Source: Elusimicrobiota bacterium
Lineage (GTDB): Bacteria; Elusimicrobiota; Elusimicrobia; UBA1565; UBA9628
Assembly: GCA_003151975.1 (NCBI GenBank)
Contig: PLZD01000050.1
Location: forward strand, 1 to 64,000
Reading direction: 5' to 3'
Length of the DNA: 64,000 nt
A program made the position numbers and the translations under genes. Within the stretch, counting starts at the first letter, position 1. Each line of letters begins with the position of its first letter. The notes under the pieces are model-generated. The model saw nothing but the letters and a program-made list of their open reading frames with translations, had not been told where the DNA came from and did not search any database. Shown here piece after piece: positions 16,792-25,185 of this stretch.

Positions 16792-17972
16792 TTTCGTACG
16801 CCGAGTCCCAGCGCCTGCTTTCGGCGCAGGCGCGGCTTCTTCCCGCCGAGACAATCCCGCTTTCCAAGGCTCTCGGTCGCGTTTGCGCCAAGTCGGTCGT
16901 TTCCAACGAGGCCCTGCCCGCTTTTGACAACTCCTCGATGGACGGCTTCGCCGTGCGCGCCGCCGACGTCAAGCGAGCCTCGACTCTGCTGCCCGTCGCC
17001 GGCACGCTGTCGGCCGGAGATCGTCCGCGGACGCTGGCGCGGGGCTTTGCCTGCGAGATCATGACCGGAGCACCCCTGCCCTCGGGGGCCGACGCGGTCG
17101 TTCCCGTCGAGTACACGCATCGAACGGGCTGCGGCCGTGACGTCGTGATCGAGGGCCGCTGCGCCCCCGGCGACTTCGTGCGCCGCGCTGGCAGCGATTT
17201 TGCGCGCGGCAAAAGAATTCTCGAGGTCGGTACGGCCATCGGACCGCGGCACATGCTCGCGTTGGCGGCCTTGGGAGCGACAAGCGTCGCTGTGCGGCGC
17301 AGGCCGATCATCGCCGTGCTCGCTACCGGCAAGGAGCTGGTGCCGCCCGAGCGCCGGCCCAAGCCGGGACAAATCCGCGACGGAAGCTCCTCGTTCTTGA
17401 TGGCCGCGCTCGAGCAAAACGGCTGCGAAGCGCGTCATTTCGGCATCGTGCGCGACGATCCGAAGGATTTCGCGCACAAAATGAAGAAGATTCTCGCGGC
17501 AAAGCCCGACGCCGTGCTGACGACGGGCGCTGTCTCGATGGGCAAGCACGACTTCGTGACGGCAGAAGTCGCGCGGCTCGGGGCAAAACTCTTGTACCAC
17601 AAAGTCGCCATACGGCCCGGCAAGCCGGGTCTCGTCGCTCGTTTTCATCGGGGTCCGATCTTCTTCGGCCTGCCCGGCAATCCCGTCTCGACCGTCGTCG
17701 GCTGGCGGTTCTTCGTGCGGCCTTATCTTCAACGCTGTCTCGGATTGCCGGCGGAGATTCCACGGAGGGCTCGGCTTTCGGCCCGCGTCGAGAAGCCCGA
17801 AGGCCTGCGCTGTTTTTTTAAGGCGCGCCGCGAAGGAGACAGCGTTCGCGTCCTGCGCGGCCAGGGCTCGCACATGATTTCGACGCTGCTCGAGGCCGAC
17901 TGCTGGGCCGTGCTGCCCGAGGCGCGCTCCGGCATACGCGCTGGAAAAGAAGTCGAGGTTTACCCTTTGTGA
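16788..17972 (+). CDS. moeA: Molybdopterin molybdenumtransferase MoeA
   Basis: 394 residues from ATG 16788, overlapping the preceding stop as ATGA. Family marks in order are PAFDNSSMDGFAV, IMTGAPLPSGADAVVPVE, TGKELVPP, TTGAVSMGKHDFV and GLPGNPVSTVVGW. MoeA inserts molybdate into adenylylated molybdopterin. A longer frame from 16569 exists but is the shadow of the fusion gene upstream. Confidence 0.95.
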   Translation: MISYAESQRLLSAQARLLPAETIPLSKALGRVCAKSVVSNEALPAFDNSSMDGFAVRAADVKRASTLLPVAGTLSAGDRPRTLARGFACEIMTGAPLPSGADAVVPVEYTHRTGCGRDVVIEGRCAPGDFVRRAGSDFARGKRILEVGTAIGPRHMLALAALGATSVAVRRRPIIAVLATGKELVPPERRPKPGQIRDGSSSFLMAALEQNGCEARHFGIVRDDPKDFAHKMKKILAAKPDAVLTTGAVSMGKHDFVTAEVARLGAKLLYHKVAIRPGKPGLVARFHRGPIFFGLPGNPVSTVVGWRFFVRPYLQRCLGLPAEIPRRARLSARVEKPEGLRCFFKARREGDSVRVLRGQGSHMISTLLEADCWAVLPEARSGIRAGKEVEVYPL

Positions 17973-18199
17973 CCCGCGTCATAGAACTCTACGGGCGGCT
18001 CAAAGAGAGCGGCGAGCGCGTCGAGCTCGAGCTCCCCGCGGGGACGACGGCCGCGGCAGCGCTGCAATTGCTCGGCCAGAAGCTCGGGCGCGGCGTCGAG
18101 GGCGCGGTTCTCGCGTCCGAGAGCGCGGTCTTGGGAGCGGACGAAGTGATTCCCGAATCACAACGGCTGGCGGCGCTTCCGCCGGTCTGCGGCGGCTGA
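17969..18199 (+). CDS. moaD: Molybdopterin synthase small subunit MoaD
   Basis: 76 residues from GTG 17969, which overlaps the moeA TGA. Beta-grasp fold with the obligatory C-terminal Gly-Gly (VCGG) that carries the thiocarboxylate sulfur donor. It pairs with MoaE, encoded 2 nt downstream. Confidence 0.9.
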   Translation: MTRVIELYGRLKESGERVELELPAGTTAAAALQLLGQKLGRGVEGAVLASESAVLGADEVIPESQRLAALPPVCGG

Positions 18200-18201
18200 A
18201 G

Positions 18202-18621
18202 ATGATCACAAAATCTCCGATCGACCTGAATGCGCTGATCGCCGCCGTCGCCGCTCCCGGCCACGGCGGCCAGGCCTCGTTTGTCGGCGTCGTGCGCGAC
18301 GAGCACGAAGGCAAGCGCGTGGAGTCGGTCACTTATGAAGCCTTCGAGCCGCTCGCCGAGAAAGTCTTGAACGAGATCGTCGCTCAAGCGGGAGCCAATC
18401 ACGGCGCCAAAGTGGTCGCGGCTCACCGCGTCGGACGGCTTAAGGTCGGCGAAGCGTCGGTCGCGATCGTCGCGGCCTCCCCCCACCGCGCCGAGGCCTT
18501 CGCGGCCTGCCGCGAGGTCATCGAAGAGATCAAGAAGCGCGTCCCTGTCTGGAAGAAAGAGCATTACGCCGATGGCACGGAATCCTGGCTCGAGGGCTGC
18601 AAGCTGGCGGCCTCGCATTGA
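18202..18621 (+). CDS. moaE: Molybdopterin synthase large subunit MoaE
   Basis: 139 residues. Conserved blocks are GQASFVGVVRDEHEGK, HRVGRLKVGEASVAIVAA, SPHRAEAFAACR and KKRVPVWKKE, the last two carrying active-site arginine and lysine residues. It converts cyclic pyranopterin monophosphate to molybdopterin with MoaD. The next gene starts at a TTG overlapping the stop. Confidence 0.94.
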   Translation: MITKSPIDLNALIAAVAAPGHGGQASFVGVVRDEHEGKRVESVTYEAFEPLAEKVLNEIVAQAGANHGAKVVAAHRVGRLKVGEASVAIVAASPHRAEAFAACREVIEEIKKRVPVWKKEHYADGTESWLEGCKLAASH

Positions 18622-19142
18622 AGCTCCGCTGCGACCTGCACATCAACGGCGAAAACAGGAAGCTCCTGCTCGTCCCCGGACCCAACGAACTCGACTCGCG
18701 ATTGGCGCTAAAACTCGCCGGCTATTTGCTTTTTTGGAAGTTCGAGCCGAAGGTCGACGCCAGCGTCAAGACGCCGGCGCTGGCGCGCTTCGAGTTTCTG
18801 CCCGATCTCGTCGGGCTCGATGAGGGCGGCGAGATCGTGCTGTGGGTCGACTGCGGCACGACGACGATGAACAAGCTCGACAAGCTCATCAAGCGCCTGC
18901 CTTACGCGCGGATCGTGGTTATTAAGGAAAACGAGCGCGAGGCGCTCCGCCTGCGCAAAGATGCCGAGTCGGCGCTTGAGAAGCACGCGCGCGTCGAGAT
19001 CCTCGCCTTTGAGGGAACGCAGTTCAAGGAATGGCTGAGCTGCGTCGGCGAGAAAACCGAGGTCTTCGGCGAGTCTGAGGGCCTCCTGATCAACGCCGTC
19101 GTCAACGAGCACCCCGTCGTCGCGAATCTCAAGACTTTTTGA
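18618..19142 (+). CDS. YaeQ-like protein
   Basis: 174 residues from TTG 18618, which overlaps the moaE TGA. LALKLAGYLLFW near the N-terminus, then PDLVGLDEGGEIVLWVDCG and KLDKLIKR, resemble the YaeQ family, whose fold is of the restriction-endonuclease (PD-(D/E)xK) type. YaeQ function is poorly known. Its tight coupling to the Moco genes may be incidental. Similarity is by eye. Confidence 0.6.
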   Translation: MKLRCDLHINGENRKLLLVPGPNELDSRLALKLAGYLLFWKFEPKVDASVKTPALARFEFLPDLVGLDEGGEIVLWVDCGTTTMNKLDKLIKRLPYARIVVIKENEREALRLRKDAESALEKHARVEILAFEGTQFKEWLSCVGEKTEVFGESEGLLINAVVNEHPVVANLKTF

Positions 19143-19157
19143 CGGCGGGCTCTGTGC

Positions 19158-19163
19158 TATAAT
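19158..19163 (+). promoter_or_regulatory. Extended -10 of ChaN-like gene
   Basis: TGC-TATAAT, exactly 6 nt before ATG 19170, so +1 coincides with the A of the start codon. Confidence 0.75.
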
Positions 19164-19169
19164 CCGGAA

Positions 19170-20114
19170 ATGCTCACTCTCCTCCTATTGGCCGCCTCCG
19201 CGCACGCCGCGGGCATCGACTTCGACCGGCCCTCGTCGCAGGATTTCTCGTGGCTCCTTCAAGACGTCGCCCCGCCGCCCATCGTGCTCGCCGCGCCCGT
19301 TTCGCGCGAGCTAGTCTTCGAGAAGAGCGGCGCCCTGATCACGCCGGGCCTGCTGACGCAAAAGCTGGCGAACGCGCGAGTCGTTTATGCGGGAGAGCAG
19401 CACGACCAGGCCAGCCATCACCAAGTCCAGCTCAAGCTCTTGACCGCGCTGCACGCGAGGAAGCCCGGGCTCGTCGTCGGGCTCGAAATGGTCTCGCAGG
19501 ACCTTCAGCAAAGCCTCGACGATTATCTGTCGGGCTCCATGTCCGACGCGGACTTCGAGAAGTTCTGGAAGAAGGCCTGGGGCTTTCCGTTCGAACTCTA
19601 CAAGCCGATCTTGGAATTTTGCCGGACAAATCATGTCAAGGTCGTAGGACTAAACGCCCCCATCGGCGTCATCCGCCAAATCGCCAAGGGCGGCATGGGC
19701 TCATTAACGCCGGACCAGCGGCGCGCGCTGCCCGCGACCGTCGCGCAGACCTCCGACGCGAAATACATGGCGTACCTCGAGCAATCGCTCGCGGACCACG
19801 GACCAATGACGCCCGACCAAAAGGCGCGAATGCTGGAAGCGATGGCCGCGTGGAACGAGACGATGGGCGCCAAAGTCGCCGATCTCTCGGCCGAAAATCC
19901 CGTGCTCGTCATCGCGGGCTCGGGGCACATGGTCTACGACCGCGGCGTCGTGGAAAGCGCCGCGCGTCGCACAAACTCTAGGCAGGAAGTCGTGCTCCCT
20001 TATCCGCTCGACGGCCAGCCCCAGCCTCTGGCCGACCTGCTTAAGACCCTGCGCGATCCAAAATCTGGCGACGCGCAGCTCGCCGACCACTTCTGGCTTC
20101 TTCCCAAGGACTGA
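19170..20114 (+). CDS. ChaN-like (DUF399) exported protein
   Basis: 314 residues with a signal peptide cleaved near AHAAG. The ChaN/haem-binding-uptake family pattern is evident: YAGEQHDQASHHQVQL, VGLEM, KAWGFPFELYKPILEFC, GLNAPIGVIRQIA and IAGSGHMVYDRGV. Relatives are periplasmic or outer-membrane proteins reported to bind haem. There is no lipobox, so this one is probably soluble periplasmic. The mature N-terminus AAGIDFDR echoes that of the 5876 product. The next gene starts 1 nt after its stop. Confidence 0.82.
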   Translation: MLTLLLLAASAHAAGIDFDRPSSQDFSWLLQDVAPPPIVLAAPVSRELVFEKSGALITPGLLTQKLANARVVYAGEQHDQASHHQVQLKLLTALHARKPGLVVGLEMVSQDLQQSLDDYLSGSMSDADFEKFWKKAWGFPFELYKPILEFCRTNHVKVVGLNAPIGVIRQIAKGGMGSLTPDQRRALPATVAQTSDAKYMAYLEQSLADHGPMTPDQKARMLEAMAAWNETMGAKVADLSAENPVLVIAGSGHMVYDRGVVESAARRTNSRQEVVLPYPLDGQPQPLADLLKTLRDPKSGDAQLADHFWLLPKD

Positions 20115-20115
20115 T

Positions 20116-20664
20116 ATGCGGCAAATGGATCCGCACACGCTGATCATGTTCACCGGCGCCGGCGTTTTTCTTTTGGCGATCCTCGCGGTCATCCTGCTGC
20201 GCGTGATGAACAAGCGCGATCTCGCCGTGGAACCGGGGCCCGGCTCCGACGCGACCGACATGATCGTCCGGGGCAAGACCTACGGCCTGCACACGATCAA
20301 GAACGTGACGGGCCCCGCGCATTGGGCGCTGAGCCTGCCCGTGGGCTGCCCGCACACTTTCTCCGTGCACCGCGAAGACGCGATGGCTTGGCTCAAGGAC
20401 CATCTCGGCGGGCTGACGAAGGTTTTGTCGGGCAACAAGCATTACGACGAGGAGTTCGAGATCAACTCGAACGAGGCCGACTGGACCAGGATGTTCTTCG
20501 CCGACCAAGAGAACCGGCGGCTCGTGCAGGAACTCTTCGGCCTCGACTGTTCGGCCGTGCTGCTTAACAAAGGAAGAATCAATGTCGTCTTCGAGGAGCG
20601 CGACTCGCTCGAGGAAGGCGCCGACGCCCTGTCGGAACTCGCCGCCCGCTTGCCTAAGATTTAG
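20116..20664 (+). CDS. Membrane-anchored protein, unknown
   Basis: 182 residues with one N-terminal transmembrane helix (about residues 8-30) and a cytosolic or periplasmic domain of 150 residues. No motif is recognised. It follows the ChaN-like gene by one nucleotide and so is probably co-expressed. Its 3' end overlaps the convergent gene by 11 nt. ATG at 20125 is an alternative start. Confidence 0.6.
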   Translation: MRQMDPHTLIMFTGAGVFLLAILAVILLRVMNKRDLAVEPGPGSDATDMIVRGKTYGLHTIKNVTGPAHWALSLPVGCPHTFSVHREDAMAWLKDHLGGLTKVLSGNKHYDEEFEINSNEADWTRMFFADQENRRLVQELFGLDCSAVLLNKGRINVVFEERDSLEEGADALSELAARLPKI

Positions 20665-21748
20665 CGCCGATCAGCTCGAGGTACTGGCCCGAGGCCATCG
20701 AGAAGCCGTGCTCGGTAGAATGCAGCCAGGTCTTGTAAGGCTTGCCGTTGGGCTCCAAAGTCTCGAGCACATTCCGGTATTCCATAATGAGCGCCTCGAG
20801 CTTCGCACGCGGCCCGGCGACGTCGCGGCCGAGTTTCCGAAGGCCGTTGAGGTACATGAATCCCAGGTGAAGCCAAATGACGCTGTGATACTTGGGAGAG
20901 AGGCGCGTGAAGAACGGCATCAACTTCTTGTCGTAGTCGCGCGGCGCGCAGCGGATCGGGTAGGGCTCGGCCAAACCGCTGGCTTGCAGCGTGTCGGCGG
21001 CGGCCTCGCGGATCTTGCGGTCGAAGACCTCGAAATAAAGCGCGTACACCGCGGCGTCGACGCTCCAGTCCTCGGTGCCCGCGTAATCGGTAAAGCGGTC
21101 TCCGCGCCAGCGGCTTTTCAGCAGCGCCTCCTCCATAGCGTCGGGCGAGTGCTTCGTCTTGAGGCCGAGGCGCGCGGCGCACTTGAGCGCGTAAAGCGCG
21201 CAGACGTTGTTGTAAGTCGATGACGGGCGCAGAAGCGTGTCCATCCAATCGCCCGTAATACGCCCGGAAATGAGACCCCTCTCAAAATGCGAGCTTTCCC
21301 ATGTTTCGAGCAGGTTCTGCACGATGGGACGCAAGTCGTCGGGAAGTCCGCAGAGCGTCAGGCAGTGGAGCAGCCACGGAAGATTGTCGCCGCGGTCGTA
21401 GGGCATGTCGAAGCCGCGCGACGGCGTAAAGCAGCTGGCGACATGGCCCATGCGCTCGGAGTGGCCGATCATGAGCGCGATCAGCCCTCGCAGATAATCA
21501 GCGGGCAGCGCGGCCTTGGCGCCGGCCAGCGTCTTGCCGAAATCCGAGACCCACATGAAGCGGAAATGTCCGGTCCCCGCGTAAAGCACGCCGTGGGCGT
21601 TGCGGCGCAGGATCTCTCGGGCGATGGCTTCGGGAGTCTCTCCCGGCAGGCGCGGAATGCCGGAAAATCTTAGTCCGATCGAATCGTAGGGACTGAGCAG
21701 CAACCCGCGGACGGACTCGTGCGTGACGGCGTAAGGCCCGAGCCTCAC
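20654..21748 (-). CDS. Six-hairpin glycosidase-like protein
   Basis: 364 residues, no signal peptide. Repeating helical pairs with aromatic/acidic clusters (FRFMWVSDFGKTL, MPYDRGDNLPWLLH, GDWMDTLLRPSSTYNNV) resemble the (alpha/alpha)6 barrels of glycogen-debranching enzymes and neutral invertases. Substrate is unknown. Its ATG lies 6 nt after the stop of the exported nuclease-like gene, so they form an operon, a pairing I cannot explain. Confidence 0.65.
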   Translation of the reverse strand: MRLGPYAVTHESVRGLLLSPYDSIGLRFSGIPRLPGETPEAIAREILRRNAHGVLYAGTGHFRFMWVSDFGKTLAGAKAALPADYLRGLIALMIGHSERMGHVASCFTPSRGFDMPYDRGDNLPWLLHCLTLCGLPDDLRPIVQNLLETWESSHFERGLISGRITGDWMDTLLRPSSTYNNVCALYALKCAARLGLKTKHSPDAMEEALLKSRWRGDRFTDYAGTEDWSVDAAVYALYFEVFDRKIREAAADTLQASGLAEPYPIRCAPRDYDKKLMPFFTRLSPKYHSVIWLHLGFMYLNGLRKLGRDVAGPRAKLEALIMEYRNVLETLEPNGKPYKTWLHSTEHGFSMASGQYLELIGAKS

Positions 21749-21754
21749 GATCGA

Positions 21755-23440
21755 CTAGCCGCGATTATGCTTGCGGCCGTTGCCGCCCGAAGACTGCGCG
21801 GTCGACGACGGCGCGCTCTCAGCGGCCAACGCGGGATCCTGGCCGGGGACGCTGTACAGGAAGAGGAAGGACACCGGGAAGCCGTACTGCTTGCTCAGAT
21901 CCTTTTCCTTTTGGCGCAGGAAGGTCATCAGCGCGGTCTGGTTCCTGATGTACTGCTCGCGCGTGCGGCTCTTGCCGAGATCCTCTTCCTGGAGCGCGGC
22001 CGGCGGCACACCCACGTCGACGGAGAAGACCACGTTGAGCGGACCGCCGAGGATGTCTTTTTGCTCGAGGCGCGCCTTGTTCCGCTTGTAGGTATCGAGC
22101 TTGTAGATGATCTTGTCGGACATGACGTCCTGCTTGGTCAGCGGCACGCGCGCGGACTTGGCCTCGACGAGGTAAGTCACGCCCTGCGGCGATTGCACGA
22201 CGACGTCGAGTTCGGTGATGTAGTGGCCCTTGGCGTCGAAGAGTTCGCGGCCGCCCTGCAGAATCTTGTAGCCGTTGTTGAAGTAGTACTCGGCCGTCTT
22301 GAGCTCGAGCAGCAGGCCCGTGTAGCGGCTGTAGATCACGCCCTCGATGACGTTCAGGAGGCCGTCGTTCTTGTGCTCTTGAATGAGCGCGTTGACGGCG
22401 TTGCGCATGTCGGCGATCGTCTTGGGCGCCGGCGCGACCTCGTCGAGGTACACGAAGCGGAAGCGGCCGCCGTGGGCGGCGTTGACCTTGGCTTCTTCGC
22501 CCTTGATGAAATCCTTGATCTCCTTGTAGCCGCGCGTGTCGAAACCGAGCACGACTTCGTCGAGCGGGCCGATGACGTTGTCGGCCTTGCCGCCTTCCGC
22601 GAAGAGCCGCACCTGGTCCTCGATGCCCTTCTTGACGCGGCGCAGGCCTTCCTCGATTTCGGATTGGGGATTCGTGGCGTGGTGGAAGAACACGCGCGTC
22701 GTGTGCACCGCGATTTTCTTGCCGCCCTTGTCGATCACGCCGTCGGTCCAGGTCAAAGTCATCGGGATGTGCGCGCTGTGCTCGTCGGCGGTCCCGCCCT
22801 TGGATTCGTGCGCCATGATGGACGCGCGAGCGTAGGCCTCGGCGTAGGCGTCGTCCATGACGTCGGTCGCCTCGGAGAAATCGATCTTGCCCTTGTATTT
22901 GGCGACGATGCGCGTCGCCTCTTGATCGTAGGCGTCCGCCCGGCCCATGACCATGACGCCGTCGGCGTTGGGCCGGAGCTCGGTGCTCTCGCTTTGCCGG
23001 GGGACGGAGACCGACGACCCGCCGCCGCGCTGGCCGGCGTAAATCTTTCCGAACTCAAGCGAAGAACCGACGCCGGAGGCATCGGACTCCGAAAGCTTGT
23101 TTACGGCTTGGACTTGCTCGCCGAGGCTTGCGCGAATGCCCGTCTCGTGGAGGGCCGTCGACTCGACTCCGCCCAGGTTGGGAGCGATCGCCATCTGGGA
23201 AATCTGAAGCTCCGGCAGATTCGGAAGCGTCGGGATGGCGGAGAACTGCGCCATCGGCGCGATCAGCGGAACCGCGTTGAGGTTCTGGCCCAGCGAGCCG
23301 ATCTGGGCGCCGGGCAGCGTGATCCCCAAACGGATCGGCTCGGCCCCGACGAAGGGCGTGACCTTGATCTCATTGGCGGCGCGCAAGGGAAGCGCGATGA
23401 AAGCGGCGAGGGCCCAAATCTTCGCGAGGGTTCGGTTCAT
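21755..23440 (-). CDS. Exported leader protein with PD-(D/E)xK-like domain
   Basis: 561 residues. A signal peptide (1-21) precedes a Pro/Leu/Ala-rich leader to about 150; NEIKVTPF and LPGAQIGSL within it match the leader of the 3895-5778 protein. A helical middle region follows. Near the C-terminus LELKTAEYYF (residues 378-387), TELDVVV (Asp412) and LVEAKSA (Glu426, Lys428) spell a PD-(D/E)xK nuclease core. A Ser/Gly/Asn-rich tail ends the protein. An exported endonuclease-fold protein is unusual; DNA cleavage is inferred only. Its start region AATAACGGCATGAAC is identical to that of the 32564 gene. Confidence 0.78.
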   Translation of the reverse strand: MNRTLAKIWALAAFIALPLRAANEIKVTPFVGAEPIRLGITLPGAQIGSLGQNLNAVPLIAPMAQFSAIPTLPNLPELQISQMAIAPNLGGVESTALHETGIRASLGEQVQAVNKLSESDASGVGSSLEFGKIYAGQRGGGSSVSVPRQSESTELRPNADGVMVMGRADAYDQEATRIVAKYKGKIDFSEATDVMDDAYAEAYARASIMAHESKGGTADEHSAHIPMTLTWTDGVIDKGGKKIAVHTTRVFFHHATNPQSEIEEGLRRVKKGIEDQVRLFAEGGKADNVIGPLDEVVLGFDTRGYKEIKDFIKGEEAKVNAAHGGRFRFVYLDEVAPAPKTIADMRNAVNALIQEHKNDGLLNVIEGVIYSRYTGLLLELKTAEYYFNNGYKILQGGRELFDAKGHYITELDVVVQSPQGVTYLVEAKSARVPLTKQDVMSDKIIYKLDTYKRNKARLEQKDILGGPLNVVFSVDVGVPPAALQEEDLGKSRTREQYIRNQTALMTFLRQKEKDLSKQYGFPVSFLFLYSVPGQDPALAAESAPSSTAQSSGGNGRKHNRG

Positions 23441-23446
23441 GCCGTT

Positions 23447-23452
23447 ATTGTA
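23447..23452 (-). promoter_or_regulatory. -10 box of exported PD-(D/E)xK gene
   Basis: TACAAT on the minus strand, exactly 6 nt before ATG 23440. Confidence 0.55.
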
Positions 23453-23505
23453 ACGGCGGCGGAGGCGCGAGGGTTGGGCCGAAAGGGCAGAACGCCCGCG
23501 GCAGA

Positions 23506-23528
23506 GGGCCTAGGTTGCTCCCGGGCCC
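23506..23528. repeat. GGCC-rich intergenic element, copy I
   Basis: GGGCCTAGG...CCGGGCCC in the divergent region between a leader-protein gene and an enoyl-CoA hydratase gene. Confidence 0.4.
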
Positions 23529-23536
23529 TATTTTGT

Positions 23537-24325
23537 ATGATCGTTTTCGTGAACGACGAGCGCGTACGCTGGAAGACCGAGGGACGCGTCACTTGGCTGA
23601 CGCTCTCGCGCCCCGAGGCCCTCAACGCGCTGGGCGAGCAGGAGGCGCGCGAATTTTCGGCGGCGCTTCCCAAGATCGCCAAGGAGGATTCGCGGGTCGT
23701 CGTGCTGACCGGCGAGGGCAAGGCCTTCTCCTCCGGCGGCGACATGGCCTTCATCGAGGCCAATCGGAAGCGGCCGGCTTCCGCTCTTCCCGCAATCATG
23801 CGCAAGTTCTACTCTTCCTTTTTAGACATCCGCAAGCTGCCGCAGATCACGGTGGCCAAGATCAACGGCGCCGCCGTCGGCGCGGGACTCTGCTTGGCGC
23901 TGGCCTGCGACATGCGCACGGTGCTCTCCGACGCGCGGCTGGCCCTGAACTTCGTGCGCCTGGGCCTCAACCCCGGCATGGCGGCTTGGCCGCTGGCCAA
24001 AGCCGCCTTCGGCGACGCGCGCGCCCGCGACCTGCTGCTCACGGGCCGCTTTTTTTCGGGCAAGGACCTGCAGGAGTGGGGTGCCGCCGCCATCGCGGTC
24101 GACTCGACGGCCGATCTTTGGACCGCGACCGACGAGATGGCCAAGCACCTCGCCTCGCAGTCGTGGACTTCGATCAAGATTCTCAAGGATGAGATGCGCC
24201 TGCGAGAGGACCTCGGCGCTTATCTGACGCTCGAGGCCAAGGGCCAGGCGGTCTGCTTCAAAGGCGCCGACATCGTCGAGGGCGTGGCGGCCGTGCGCGA
24301 AAAGCGCGCGCCGAAATTCTCATGA
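23537..24325 (+). CDS. Enoyl-CoA hydratase/isomerase family protein
   Basis: 262 residues. Crotonase fold: LSRPEALNAL, the oxyanion-hole segment FSSGGDMAFIE and KINGAAVGAGLCLALACDMR. In place of the second catalytic glutamate of classical hydratases there is LGLNPGMA, so the exact reaction (hydratase, isomerase or hydrolase) is open. An in-frame GTG at 23549 lies 7 nt after TATGAT, a possible -10, and by the window's leaderless pattern may be the true start. It overlaps the next gene by ATGA. Confidence 0.88.
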   Translation: MIVFVNDERVRWKTEGRVTWLTLSRPEALNALGEQEAREFSAALPKIAKEDSRVVVLTGEGKAFSSGGDMAFIEANRKRPASALPAIMRKFYSSFLDIRKLPQITVAKINGAAVGAGLCLALACDMRTVLSDARLALNFVRLGLNPGMAAWPLAKAAFGDARARDLLLTGRFFSGKDLQEWGAAAIAVDSTADLWTATDEMAKHLASQSWTSIKILKDEMRLREDLGAYLTLEAKGQAVCFKGADIVEGVAAVREKRAPKFS

Positions 24326-25182
24326 TCGCGATTCTGGCGGTGGCCCTAGCCATCCTCGCGGCCCCGGCGCGGGCGCAGAACTTCCTCGACGCGACCGGGC
24401 TTCCGGATTCCATCGACCCAAGCGTCGGCAACGAGTCGTCCTGGTACCGCACTTATGCCGAAAAGGACTACGTCTGCGTGGTGAAATGGGAGATCGTCGC
24501 GACGAAATACAACATGTTCACCGAATGCCGCGGGAAAGCCGTCGCGAGGGAATCGGGCGCCTTGAGAATGGAAGGCGGCAAGTTCGGCCTCGAGTCGGAG
24601 ACGGGGCGGCACGAAACCGGGACGTATGAGTTCCTGCCCGACGATCCGAAGATCACGGCGCCCGACCCGCTCGGCGGCACGACGCAGGTCCGCGCGATGT
24701 ATGTCTGGGGCTCGGGCCCCGGCGCGGTCTGGACTTCCCAGAAAATCATGGACGCCGACAAGCTGTATGCCGCTCCTCTCAATCCCGCGACGGTCGCGGT
24801 CACGCTGGACCCCGCCGTCGTCGGAGATTGGGTCGGCCACGGCGTCTCGGGCGCCGGTGTCGAATTCCGCTGCCTGATCAGGATCTCGCCCGACGGCGCC
24901 TACACCTGGCTTTTTAGGCATGGCAAGACCAGCTTCACTCAGAGAGGCAGCATCGAGGCGCAAGACGGAGCCTGGACCACGCATCCCGCCGGGGAACGCA
25001 AGGATTTCGGCGGCTACGCCGTCTCCAAGGATAAGAGGCAGCGCGCTCGGCTGAACTTGAGCGAGGCGCCGGACGCCTTGAAGCATTTCGGCTCGCTGGT
25101 CCTGCTGCGCCCGAAAGACGTGCTGGCCAATCCGAAGATCACGGACCAAAAACTGCGCGATCTGGCGACCGAAGCGCGCTGA
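24322..25182 (+). CDS. Exported protein, unknown
   Basis: 286 residues with a signal peptide ending near ARAQN. Two beta-rich halves appear to repeat a pattern in which a Cys (YVCVVKWEI; EFRCLIRIS) begins a strand-rich domain and FGxxL follows, suggesting an internal duplication. No family is recognised. It is coupled by ATGA to the enoyl-CoA hydratase gene. The convergent gene begins 3 nt after its stop. Confidence 0.65.
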   Translation: MIAILAVALAILAAPARAQNFLDATGLPDSIDPSVGNESSWYRTYAEKDYVCVVKWEIVATKYNMFTECRGKAVARESGALRMEGGKFGLESETGRHETGTYEFLPDDPKITAPDPLGGTTQVRAMYVWGSGPGAVWTSQKIMDADKLYAAPLNPATVAVTLDPAVVGDWVGHGVSGAGVEFRCLIRISPDGAYTWLFRHGKTSFTQRGSIEAQDGAWTTHPAGERKDFGGYAVSKDKRQRARLNLSEAPDALKHFGSLVLLRPKDVLANPKITDQKLRDLATEAR

Positions 25183-25185
25183 CGG

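Noticed and set aside
21719-24325. 868-residue plus-strand open frame covering the exported nuclease-like gene
   Set aside because: Its first 600 codons are antisense to a well-supported gene and look like GC-rich shadow text. Only the enoyl-CoA hydratase part from about 23537 is real.
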